Assembly: GCA_947568835.1 (NCBI GenBank)
Contig: OX387603.1
Location: forward strand, 14,098,651 to 14,162,650
Direction of reading: 5' to 3'
DNA: 64,000 bases
From: Protonemura montana
Taxonomy: Eukaryota > Arthropoda > Insecta > Plecoptera > Nemouridae
The position numbers were made by a program, and so were the translations under genes. This document shows, piece by piece, positions 37,101 through 47,900 of the stretch. The notes beneath the pieces are model-generated. The model made no database searches, had not been told where the DNA came from, and saw only the letters and a list, made by a program, of their open reading frames with translations. Each line of letters starts with the position of its first letter. Within the stretch, counting starts at the first letter, position 1.

Positions 37101-40100
37101 ACGTTCACATCGCGCGTCGCGGAAACTTTGGAACCCTCGACCGGAAACAACCCTTAAATTAACTCTAGATAGGGAGACATTTTACAATCGTCTAAACAGC
37201 AAAGGTATGGGAGGAACCTGTAACTAGTGGTAAAGTGTTGGAAAGAAATGTGGATATACGGTGATTTTCTGCCTATTAAAATGACAATACCCAAAAATGT
37301 CTAGTCAATTTGCGTTCTCGTTATTGGCATTTGTTTTCGACTACAGCGAACTGGCAAAAGTTTTCCCTATTACAGCTGATATATTGGATAAATACTGGCT
37401 GTACGGTAATTGGGTGTACCCCATATACCCACGTGTACCTGGGACAACACCACTATATAGTAAGATTGAAACTTTTCCTCCGTACATTTCGAATGGATTT
37501 TGATCACTACATCCGTTTCCCCTAACAATCTGAAAGCGCGCTAAGATTGATAGCTTCGGATGTTTAACGACACAATTTTTTGACAACTGGCTCTGTGGCA
37601 CTGGTCTCATTACGTGGGTGATGATGGAACTAACTTAAACTAGAGGGGGTTGGGGGGAGGGGAAACCCGGTGCCGGCTCGTAGCCTGTTCCTGTCGAAGA
37701 GTACCAAGGGGACCACCGGCTTTAAGGTACCTTCCAAAGGATGTTACAACTCGAACAACGGGATTCACTCGAGCTTAATCAATGGCCGAAGCGATCCTTG
37801 AAGTTCAGAAATAATTAAGGCGAACTGTAAACCATAATAATTGGACAGAAACAGAGAGAGAAAGGTATTATTGTGAGGAAGTATGATCACAGTATGATCC
37901 AATAAAAAGTGTAGGTGAAAGAAGACTTGAACCCAGAGGCTTTTGGCAAGATCTGCCATGCTTTTGAGACCCGTTCAATATAGGGCGACCGCTATCGGAA
38001 AAAGCAAAAACTCGTGGAAATTGATGGCCGCTAAAAAATCCAGAGCTTCATCATAGGTCACGAATAAAAAGTACTAACTACCTACATTTCCTGAACACCA
38101 TCTACTAAGGGGATATAAATAATCAACTCGACTGCAGAGATCAATTATTAATTTAGAGTATAGCCGTAGCACGAAACATTTTAAAATGCGATTCTTAAAA
38201 TATTGATGCATTCAGTCCTGGAAAAGACACTGCAGTCTGCTGTTACCGATGATCAGTTGTGTAGCCAGGGGGGGGGGGGGGGGGGAGGGGGCAGAAAGGC
38301 ACGTTGTACCCAGGACGCTTTCGGCAAGCGCCGGGGCTCCCCTATTTCGCTTTAAGTACACGGAAAAACAGTTTCGGAACAACAAAAATGTTTGCATGAA
38401 ATGCGCTGATTTGCTAACAAATACGACCTTGATTCTAATTTTCCTCGGGGGGTGCGATGCCAAATCCTCCAGTAATTTCGGTGTTTCCGTCAAGACCAGA
38501 CACAAAGAATGAAATTTCTTGTACTGGCAAATGGGACAGATACAAAAATAATTCTATAATTAAATATAACATTTGCGCCCCTAATCTACTTCCCCCCCCC
38601 CCCACTCAATCATAAAAGCTGAAATCCTGGCTACGTCACTGCCAACGATAGTCCTAAAGCCCGATAGACCAACGCTGGGTAATTGTTATCATTACCTCTC
38701 TATATACGATCAATACGATCCCCTGAACAGAATTGCCACACAATGATTGTTATTATAATTCAGAAAGTGAACAATAAGAACTTTTTCATTTCATTTTTAT
38801 ATATTTTTTTTACAATCGCTGCTTCATGCCTTCGGATGAATAATAGGTACATGCAACAGTAATAATCATGTGTCGTTACTGGACGGGGTTGTACGTGATC
38901 GAAAAACTGAGCGACAAGGTCATAGAAAGTGACCACTTCTGAAAAAAAACGAATAGGTACACTGAGTTTGCATATTATTGCAGAGACACATAATATTAGT
39001 TATTGAATAGGCGATCCAAGGTTTCTGAGCTATTGTTAGGCATTGATTCTGCATTTGCAAGCTTGCACGAGTAGCGAGCGAGCAGGGGCACGACAAAAAT
39101 TTGATTCCTATCGGTAACCAGACGTGAGATGATGGCCGCGACTGACACGATAAATTACTTTAATGAATCACGTGCTGTCGTAGCTTTTTATTTTGATGTT
39201 GCAAAGTTATGATATGCATCGGTGAAGGGTGGGCTAATCCACCCCTAGACCTAGATTTGTACCCTTATAGGCACGGTTTTATATTTATTTTAAAACAGAT
39301 ACGTACATTTTGTGGCGCGTCTGTGAATCATCACGTAATTTACATATTACATTTACAATACATTTTTTAACAATTTCTTAAAACTCTTTAAATTCTTCAT
39401 TCCTTGTTCTTTCTTTACATTAATTCCATACCACTCTTCAACGCCACTTTCTATGATGTCAACCTCTTTCTTTTCAAATTTTCTTCCCATTAACTTAAAC
39501 GCATGTCCATGTTCCCTCTAAAATGTGCCTTGTTTAATTTATCCCCCATCTCTTTGTAAGGCTTCCACCCTAAAACTGTTTATTTACATATATATTAACC
39601 CGGTTGTTTGTATTCTTTTTCTCAATTCTGCACAATTTAACCCTAACATTTTCTTGGTTTTGGTAACTTTGAATAGTTGTTCGAAAGCTGGCAAAATGCT
39701 ATTACCAGCAGTAAAAAAGTTCCCTTCTACAGAGACAGGCACTATTTTTTCTCCAACCTCCACTGTGTAAATGGTGTAAATGGTTGCGATCGATTTATTG
39801 GATTTTGTGTCGAAGCTGAATCCAGCGCCATCCAAACTTTCAGGTCAAACAAGATCAAAGAAAAATCGACATCATTTGACAGCGTTACATAGCAAACCAT
39901 TTTTCTCTTGCTCTAAATCAAAATGCCAAATGTCCAAATTTCGAACTTCATGACATTTCTGATTTACATTGTGGGAATTTCACTACGCGTTAAATGATTT
40001 CATGAAATTAAATTTGTTTTCAATTTTCAGTTTTTTTTTCACTCATAGTTTTTTTCTGGATACACACGACTCATGATTAAGGTCACTACCGACTCTGGGT

Positions 40101-41663
40101 CCGAAACAACGTTACAGGTTCCAGCCTATCTTGGTACTCAGCGTTGCAGGTTCCAGCCTATCTTGGGAGCTGGCGAGTTCAGAGGTTTTGTCCCCAGCCT
40201 CAGGCAAGATCCCGCCCATATCCACAACATCGTGGGCGATACCACAATGAAGCAGGTGAGATGAACAGAATGAGAATGTGTCTCATTCCGCTAGAGTAAT
40301 TGTCGTGCCAACCGCACGAGAACTGCAGTCTAAATTTCCTAGAAGTCCAGGAAAATGATCACCCTGGTAGCGCCCTGCCCACATGCTCATGCTTTTGATC
40401 GAGACCGCTGACGAAGGCAAATTCCTGCTGCCAATGATGATTCATAGCGCCATGTGTCATATTCTGCAACGTTGCATTTATGAAAGGTTTTAAAATGTAA
40501 ATAGCTTATCAAGTGATTTTGTTACTGTGTCAGTTAGGGGCAATCACTTTGTTAACAGGGGTAGTAAATTAATATGATACGTGCAAGCATTGAACTGAAA
40601 TCTTCAATTTCTGCTGAAAGAAGTTTAATTCTTGGGCTCAAACCGTTCAAGCATGTCCACAGTTCTATGCTAATAATTAAAATACTGGTGGAATGCAGGT
40701 GGAGGTGTCGTAATATGCCAATAACTCTAAATTATAACAAGTGCATTTTAATTGTTCTAAGTCGCCTTGCACAGGTAACAGTAGAAATTTAAATATTAAT
40801 TTGGAAGAGGAGAAGTAGATTTTTTTCTGTTTTGGGTGATATTACCATTGTGCATTTGACGGGCAACCGACGGCAAGGTTAGCCCGCATGCTTGACTACG
40901 CTTTCCGTGATCTGACTAGTATGGATCCACCTTGCGCGCAACAATCACACCCCCGAAAAAGACACCCAAGATTATTTGTGCCTCTACAACAATATGGGCA
41001 TTGTTGCTATTGATTGTTGAGCTATTGATTGTTGCTATTGCTCAAAACTGGCGAGGGCGAGGGAGGATCCTGCCCTTGGACCACTGGAGATGAAAGCTAG
41101 GCTTCTGAACAACACCTTGAACGATTAGGACTAATTACAATATTTTGCAATGCCCCCCAGCCAGTAGCGAGCTATGTGTACACGATTATGTCGCGAAGAA
41201 CAATAAGGTTTTGGAATGAGAATAGGGTATTCAGTATATTTTCATTCCTAGTTTAGAAGATTTTTTTTTCCTAAAGCTGGCATACTTTTATGTGCTTTAA
41301 TTCTGTCCCGGATTGTTCATGCTAACAAAAAATCTGTTTCCTGTAATATAGGTCGGAACGAGTTTATTTTTTCACTGGACACTAGCTAAAATTTTGACCA
41401 ATCAGTTGGCGATGTACGTTGGGGTCTCACAACGGAGAAATAATTTAAAATAAATGATAGTCACTTTCCACAATTGCTTGCTGCCAACGTTGTCGTCCCT
41501 TCAGACAGGGCTACACGAAAAAAATCATTGCTACTCACCTATTGGTCGTATCCAAAAGAACCCCTTGAAATATTTTACTCTCATATGTGTACGTCACTAC
41601 AATAATATCTTGAAGCGCTTCGTCAACGTTAACTAATATTTTCGAATTTTTTAAAATATTCAT
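34182..41663 (-). CDS. PWWP2: PWWP domain-containing protein 2 (PWWP2A/B-like), 4 exons
   Basis: Minus-strand exons are 41663-41539, 36369-34866, 34526-34392 and 34319-34182 (stop TAA), 633 aa with matching phases. The first exon encodes ILVNVDEALQDIIVV and FQGVLLDTTN, like the PWWP2A N-terminal block before its conserved Gly-Ile; it joins as Arg to TLPCGISTP. Later come RLRPRQVLCSKC, TTPVIKISFGSQGEGTVMKI (about residues 326-345), a Lys/Arg-rich stretch, and a C-terminal PWWP domain with SVGDVIWGKILGFPWWPGKV and VSYITVYHPEG, AHVSWYG and LYPFLETFK, then RFNKKKRGPYKEAI. PWWP2 proteins are nuclear, bind H2A.Z nucleosomes and H3K36me3, and associate with NuRD-type complexes. The 5.2-kb first intron holds a SINE and a hAT MITE. 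The tiny first exon was found by splice phase plus similarity; its ATG lacks independent support. Confidence 0.92.
34613..34668. repeat. 8-bp tandem repeat in PWWP2 intron
   Basis: Seven contiguous 8-mers: AATTCAGT three times, ATTTCAGT twice, AATTTGGC once and AATTCAGT once. It is a short minisatellite inside the second intron of PWWP2, with no visible role. Confidence 0.9.
37549..37977 (-). mobile_element. SINE with tRNA-like head (shares body with 5S-headed SINE)
   Basis: Read on the minus strand, the element starts at about 37977 with a tRNA-like segment (GGGTCTC, TGGCAGATCTTGCC, and the B box GGTTCAAGTC at 37924-37933). From about 37828 downward it shares blocks with the SINE copies at 55943 and 61355: TTCGCCTTAATTAT, GTTGTTCGAGTTGT, AAGCCGGTGGTCCCCTT, TCTTCGACAGGA, GCCGGCACCGGGTTTCCCCT, and ATTACG/ATGAGACCAGTGCC near the 3' end. 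The 5S-derived head of the other copies is absent. It lies in the first intron of PWWP2. Its exact ends and target duplication are unclear. Confidence 0.75.
38254..38641. mobile_element. hAT-type MITE with poly-G/poly-C flanks
   Basis: The 388-bp element starts CAGTTGTGTAGCCAGG and ends with the reverse complement of CAGTGACGTAGCCAGG, a 16-bp terminal inverted repeat with three mismatches. Flanking octamers CCGATGAT (38246-38253) and CCAACGAT (38642-38649) match at six of eight positions, both differences being transitions, as expected for an aged hAT duplication. A long G run follows the left end and a C run precedes the right end, a pattern seen in many CAGTGGCGTAGC-type hAT MITEs. There is no transposase frame. 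It lies in the first intron of PWWP2. Confidence 0.8.
39350..39835 (-). pseudogene. Possible decayed retroelement coding remnant
   Basis: An 83-codon minus-strand frame at 39584-39835 is followed at lower coordinates by a further open stretch containing EHGHAFKLMGRKFEKK and IIESGVEEWYGINVKK. The H-x-H/G-H-x-F and GVxEW pattern recalls the end of the GIY-YIG endonuclease of Penelope-like elements, but the match is weak and the element is clearly broken. It could equally be chance coding-like sequence. Confidence 0.25.
40111..40174. repeat. 32-bp tandem duplication
   Basis: A 32-bp unit, starting GTTACAGGTTCCAGCCTATC, is repeated once directly after itself with a few differences near its end. 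It lies in the first intron of PWWP2. Confidence 0.85.
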
Positions 41664-42000
41664 TGTGGATTGCACTTCGCAGTCGGCCATGTTGAATTAT
41701 GATCTGTCTGTCTGCTGGCTGGTCCGAAGAAGGGAGGGGATGGACGTCGTTCGCTAGCGTGCGCATGCGCCAATAATTTGCTGAACGACGCATTGACGGC
41801 ACGCCCGACGTCTCGCGTTTACGCCTAACTGGATAGATTAATGAACGGGTTACAGACAATAGCTCGGTGTATTTTCAAAATGTTTTTTATGACCTAAAGA
41901 TAGTCTAATATTTACAACTTTGAGTCAAAACTAGTGAATATCACAATTCCTTCAGCTGTGTGTCGTCTGCTAGAATTACAGCATTGGGATTGCAGCTGAC
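41664..42000. promoter_or_regulatory. Shared divergent promoter of PWWP2 and SFXN2
   Basis: The interval between the PWWP2 start codon (41663, minus) and the first SFXN2 coding exon (from 42305, plus) contains GCGCATGCGC at 41761-41770, a perfect NRF1 consensus palindrome, overlapping a CCAAT box at 41770-41774. They are about 100 bp upstream of the PWWP2 ATG. NRF1 sites are typical of mitochondrial and housekeeping promoters, which fits a sideroflexin partner gene. A 5' noncoding exon of SFXN2 must lie between here and 42304 because the coding exon starts with a splice acceptor. Confidence 0.6.
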
Positions 42001-42336
42001 TGTTGACAGGTCTGACCGCAGTGACCCTACGTAAATATTATTTTAATGTTATAATATTTTGTGATTGGTTTGTTTACGCGCAGAGTGACTTTCTACTTTG
42101 CAAGAACCTAACCCTTGAGCCCGTGAGCATATTTAACAATTCAACATATTTTGTAGCCTCCTAGGTCAACAGAAATAAATCAATATTTTGAACTTGCTCA
42201 GTGGTTGGTGGTAGGATTGGTAGTGGGTGGTAGAATTCCAGCAGTGCTGTATGTATGAAACTTTGACTGTACTGAAAATTAAAATTAGTTGTGTTTTTCT
42301 ACAGGAATACATTCTCTGTACCTCAGCGAATCAATC

Positions 42337-43905
42337 ATGTCTAGTGAAGGACGAATTGCCATCGATAAGCCGCTGTGGAATCAAGATACTTTTATTGGGA
42401 GATGGAAACACTTTTGTTGGGTGACGGACCCACGCACATGCATTGCTTACGAATCCACATTGCTGGATGCCAAGCAGTTGGTAGAGCAATATCGCATTGG
42501 GAAAGAACCACCAGGCACCACACGAGACCAAATAGTTTATGCTAAGAAACTTTATGAGTCTGCATTTCATCCAGACACCGGTGATCTTCAAAATGTCTTT
42601 GGACGTATGTCATTTCAAGTGCCTGGAGGAATGGCAATTACTGGAGCTATGTTGCAATTTTACCAAACCAAAACTGCTGTTGTTTTCTGGCAGTGGATCA
42701 ATCAGTCGTTCAATGCTCTAGTCAATTACACGAACAGAAATGCTAACTCTCCGGTCAGTACCAACCAACTGGGAGTAGCATACGTAACTGCTACAGCATC
42801 AGCCATGGCCACTGCTTTTGGTTGCCGTACTTTTTGGGAGAAGAGAGCAAGCAAATTAGTCCAGAGATATGTTCCGTTTGTTGCTGTTGCTGCCGCCAAT
42901 TGCGTCAACATCCCGTTGATGCGACAGAACGAATTGACGCTAGGAGTCGACATGGTTGACGAAAATGGCAACGGCTCAGGGGTGAAGTCAAGAGTGGCTG
43001 CAGTGAAAGGGATATCACAAGTAGTATTTTCTCGCATTGTGATGTGTGCACCTGGAATGAGTAAGTCGTATTCTTGCTAATTGACAAGTTGCTTATCTAC
43101 TTTTGACTGCTCGACGGTTTTTCCTATTTGTAGATTATCTTGTACTGCTGTACACTAATTGAGGTCTAATGATTCTAATTTTGTCTCTTCCAGCGATCCT
43201 GCCCATAATCATGCAGAAACTGGAAACGTATCCATGGATGCAAAGGATAACACCATTACATGCTCCGATTCAAGTCCTATTTGTTGGCTGCTTGTGAGTT
43301 AATTGATTATAATTCTTTGGTGTTCTTACCGTCCGAGAAAGGACCTAGGTCGATGTTTCGTCAGAGTTGGCGCCGATATCTTTAGGGCTTATTTAGTTTT
43401 GTCTCGTAATCATATCATGTGTTTTTTAAATTGATTGGTTCTTTTATTTCCAGCTTGATGTTCATGGTCCCGACATCTTGTGCGATATTTCCACAAAATT
43501 GGTGAGATTTTTACGAGTTGCCTAGGAGATCGAATCTAGCCAATTATAACCTAATCAATCCAATTATTTTAAGTAATTAAATATTTGCTGATTTGATTGG
43601 ATTTCAGTTGCAGGTTTCTAGTGCATGTCATTATTTAGAGATCTGTTCAAACTATTGGATACTATTGAACCTAGCACTTTCTCTGCACATTGACAGGATA
43701 CACAAAATATTTACTTTTCCCAGCAATTGTTCAAATTTAACAATCAAATGTGAGTCTAAACTCTAATTTGGAATTTTTGTTTGATAATTTTAGCCCTCTC
43801 AGTGTGAAGACTCTGAAAATGCTCGAGCCAGAGCAGTACGCTAAGCTCGAGAAGAAATACGGAGGCAAGATCCCCGATTACCTCTACTTCAACAAGGGCC
43901 TCTAA
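42337..43905 (+). CDS. SFXN2: Sideroflexin-2-like mitochondrial transporter, 4 coding exons
   Basis: Coding exons are 42337-43060, 43194-43293, 43454-43501 and 43794-43905 (stop TAA), giving 327 aa; human SFXN2 has 322. Sideroflexins are multi-pass inner mitochondrial membrane proteins that carry amino acids such as serine; SFXN2 is linked to mitochondrial iron and heme balance. Visible family motifs are WNQDTFIGRWKHF, SAFHPDTGD (HPDTG at 78-82), GRMSFQVPGGM, FWQWINQSFNALVNYTNRNA, AAANCVNIPLMRQNEL (188-196 core), SRIVMCAPGM and the C-terminal YLYFNKGL. GRMSFQVPGGMxITGxMLQFY and NYTNRNA are closer to SFXN2 than to SFXN1/3. The exon begins at 42305 after TTTTTCTACAG, so the in-frame ATG at 42289 is intronic and MSSEGR at 42337 is the start. 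It is divergent from PWWP2. Confidence 0.96.
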
Positions 43906-44740
43906 TTGAAGAAACATAAAAGACGCAATATTTGACAATAGTAAAAATCTGCATTGTGACTGAAATAGTTACAAACAGCACAAAATGGTAGACATTTATA
44001 GGCCTAAGATGTTATTTAGTGTAAGTTCTTCTCAGCTAATTGTGTTGAAGATTTTATTTCTACCTCGGACATTTGATTAATTGTTAGACATTTAGAATAA
44101 TTTTCAGATTTTAGCTAGTTGATCCTAGTCTAAAATACCTACGTTATTGGGTATGGAGGTGTAATGGATTGGGAACGTTGTTTACTTGATCAGTTCTTGT
44201 TTCTACTGTGTCGGCATGATCGCTAACCTTTTTGTCTGATATTTTTGGTATTATTTTCTGCTGTGAAATGTTTTTATTTACAACCTCATACATGTACCAT
44301 TATGGCTATTGTGGGATTTTTATTTGATTTTTGTCTTACGGAACAGACAGGGCCAGTTATACATTTAAGACAGCCTGAAAGTGAATGTGATCCATATAAA
44401 ATTTAAAAATTAAATAATGTACCAATTTAAGGTCATTACAGCTACAGGTGTTTATTTATTTATGAAAGCATGTTCCTGAAGAGATATAACCCCATTTTCT
44501 ATTTCTGCTTTTATTGCATAGACTTGTCGAAAATAGTTCCCAATTTTATATTTGTATTTATTGCTGCTGACAGGTACATCATATCATACATTTTTTTAGC
44601 AGGAATGCACTATTTTCCGTGTCTTCTTATCTAAAATTTTGTTTGTTTTCTTTGTTTGTACATTTATTTAAGCTCGGATTTATAATGTTACAAGTTGACT
44701 TGAAGGTGCGTTTTTGTACTGAACTGGAAATGGGATTCGA
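43906..44740 (+). other. SFXN2 3' UTR and downstream DNA
   Basis: This AT-rich stretch follows the SFXN2 stop and contains no coding frame of note. An ATTAAA at about 44409 is a candidate poly(A) signal. The next gene appears to start at about 44.75 kb. Confidence 0.45.
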
Positions 44741-44860
44741 ATTTAGTTCCATTATTGGGTTCACACAATGGCTGCTAGATCGCGCGCGTTGCTTTTTGCC
44801 GCACTACGAGATCAACGACTGCAGAGCGAGTCATTCTCCGCAAGCAGATCGTCGGCAAAC

Positions 44861-44980
44861 ATGGCATCGAATGCGAGGTGGAAGGTCGTGTGTTCTGTGC
44901 TCGTCGTCGGGATTATAAGTTTCGTCAATGGCATGTTCTCTCATCGACAGTGTAACCATGTGCATCCGAAACCAGATGAG
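44861..44980 (+). CDS. First coding exon of a secreted protein, 3' partial (invadolysin candidate)
   Basis: The exon encodes 40 aa and ends in phase 0 at the donor GTGAGC (44981). The ATG at 44861 has good context (AAACATGG) and gives a textbook signal peptide: basic MASNARWK, hydrophobic VVCSVLVVGIISFV, and a likely cleavage after NG near residue 24. An earlier in-frame ATG at 44768 would bury this signal 31 residues in, so the downstream start is preferred. The mature start contains CNHVHPKPDE. A Cys/His-rich start followed by a Pro and Glu recalls leishmanolysin-like peptidase (invadolysin), but no HExxH exon is in the window, so the family is a guess. Further exons must lie beyond about 19 kb of intron or were missed. 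Confidence 0.5.
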
Positions 44981-47900
44981 GTGAGCTTTAATAAAATGCA
45001 AAAGTTTTTTTCCTCCAACTAACCATTTATTAAATACGAACTATTTTGCTTGTGGATTTTTGAAAGGAAACACTGCATGTGCCTTGTAAGACGTCAAATT
45101 CGAACTTAACACTGTAGAGAAATGTGCTTTAGAGGCCACGCTGCATGTGATAGGATATTTTCATAGATGTTGTAATGAGTAAAGAACTAGGTGCTGAAAA
45201 TAACGTCATTTGATGAAAAACGTGACATCGTCCGTTTTGTATGACATGTGCGACACGCCCCCTTATAGCACGAGGGAAGATCCAATTAAAGTTTGAAATT
45301 ACAAATAATTTTAAACTCAGCTCATGAACATTGAAAAGCGAAGACAAATATCTCGAAGTTACGTCAACCGTGATTGCTTACATTCTATAATAACTCTGTA
45401 ATGACAGTGTACCTATAGTTACAGTACCTACGATGTGCTCTGCTTATCCGTGTCTTATCTAAAAGAATATGCGAAAATTCTCAGTCACGAATTTTTAAAA
45501 CTGCTGATAACATCCTAGTTCTCTGTTAAGTACCTGAAAATAATTTACATATGGCATTTAAGAGTGTATATTTTGGTATAAAATTGTGTGCAAGTAAGCG
45601 ACATAATACTTTTGGACAGTCATGTGAAAATAAAAATATTGCAGTACCTACCCTACGAACCGACGTTTGTATGAAGGACTCACTGCGATAAAATCATGAA
45701 AATATTCGTGCTTAACGAGCGACAGAGAGCTGGGAATTTGGGAGGCATAAATTATTCCGTGGTTTCAGATTATTTCACCAAACACGACAATTTCCGTGTC
45801 GCTATGTCGTGTGTATGATATCGATCAAATAATCCAGACTCTAAAATTTCTCAGCTTGTAACTTTTGAACCAGTATACGTTTTAAACGCGTGGGATTTCC
45901 CTTGTAATGAGTTTTTCGTTTGTTCGTGCATGCTTTCTGGGCACTAAGATGTTACAGCACACACCGACCCAAAAAGGAGGGAACTTACAATCATAACGAG
46001 TATGACTATGAAGAGATTACTCTTCTCGCAGGACACTTCCGTTACCTGTCGCACATCTAAATGCACCTAAATTAGATTATACAAAGTTAAGGGACACTCG
46101 TGTAACTTTCACAATGCCACATGCAGACTTATTCCGACCAGCGATGAACTCGTCTGATAAGAAACAATGATTTGAAATTCCCATCTCTCTCGAATCCCTT
46201 CTTGCCGCAATATAAAACAACCTGTGAAGGTCTTGATCGTGATACAACGGTTGAGCAAGGCGCGGGCCGCCAACTAAGTTTTTTTTTTCTTTTATATCGG
46301 TGATTCAAAAATGCACAAGTCGCTCGCATGACTGGTCTTCTTACGTACCGAGGGTAGCGAAGAATTGTTTGAAAGTGAATTAGGTGCTCGTGCCTTGCGG
46401 TTATGCGGATTGCGGGTGGGGTTTCGACTTGGATTCCTTTTATAACGAGAAATGTTATGGCATAGCATGGGTTTATCGTTGATTTATGGGTCGAGATGGT
46501 TGCAATTGCTCAAGGATTGACCCCAAATCAGTTCTTTCCGTAATACTTGGTAAAGCAACAACACATACTCGTACCTTGCTAGACGAAACTGCAGTTGAGC
46601 ATCATTGTCTTCAACGTTACGAGAAAATAAAGCTTAAATAATAACAACATCTAATTATGTTTGAATGTAATTGACTTCTTCATTTACATTATTTATATTT
46701 TATGCATGAAAGCTTCTATGTTTTGTGCTCTAATAACGATTGTTACATGGATCTTTTTGTAGCATATTTAGTGTCTTTTGCTTCTTTCAAGGAAGTAGAA
46801 AATTTCAATTCATACCACGGACACATTTTTTTACTATGTAGTGTACAAGTTTTGTAAAATACCATTAATTAAATTACAACATAAGTATGGTAGGTAAGGT
46901 AAAAGGGGATTTTGCAGCAAATGAGCTCTTGAACTAATTCCATAACCGCTGCTTCAAATTCGGGGTCTTTGCTGAAAAAGAAAACTAATGTGACATTCTG
47001 CGACATGAATAGATTTAGTAATTCTGCCTTTTTACGAACATCCTTGCAGCGAAACTGAGAAACCTTACACAAGAGGCAAGTCAAAATGTGTTTGATACCT
47101 GTCGGTCTTCCATCAAAGTGAAATAACGCCTTTATTTGCATTCAAGATTGATATTCCGGATCTTAAACTGCATGGAAAAATCATTTAATTTTAAACAAGC
47201 CCTGTTAAAATCAGATTTTTTATGTTTAAATCGGCATGTTTAATTTCAAACCATAAAAACGGCGTCTGCTATGGTTTGCACTAAGTGAATATCGAGCCGA
47301 GTATAGTGCATTTTAATACTTAGGTAGGTATGTACATCGCATGATGCCGCATTGACCAAGTATGGCAGTTAGTATTCGTAATTGTATGGTGTTCCTAAGG
47401 CCTGGTTCATACTGTAATGATTAGTTCGTTTTTACGTCAAATGTCATTCAATGTGAATAGAAAGGTTTGAAACTGCCACATGCTCAATGGCAATACGTTT
47501 TTCCCCTCGAGTTCAGCAGCCGTTTAATTTCAATGCAATTCCTGGATGCATTCATTTGCGCGTACTTCCGCGTTTATAAAATTTACGATTATCTTCCACG
47601 TTTGATGAGTATGCGTCAGCAAATTATGTAGTAATTAAATGAAGATCTTAGATTATTAGATTTTTAGTTACCAAGATAATGTATTTTCATAGCTTGAAGA
47701 TCGATTGATTGATTGATGGACATCAGTTTTAACGTTAGGCCTTGCAGCACCATGGTCTTATTTGATGCTAATAAATGATTTTCAAATATTGTAAAGACGT
47801 CGTTACGTTCAGGTTCGAGACCTGATTTAAAATTAGTTCGAATTTTTGTTCTAATGTTGAAACTACAGCATCAATTTACTGTGATCGACCAGCAAGGTTA

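Noticed and set aside
36926-37162. 78-codon plus-strand frame with a Leu/Val-rich start
   Set aside because: Lies in the PWWP2 first intron, has no signal of homology and no splice or start support.
44768-44860. Upstream in-frame ATG (MAARSRALL...) for the secreted-protein exon
   Set aside because: Would place the signal peptide internally; the ATG at 44861 has better context and gives an N-terminal signal.
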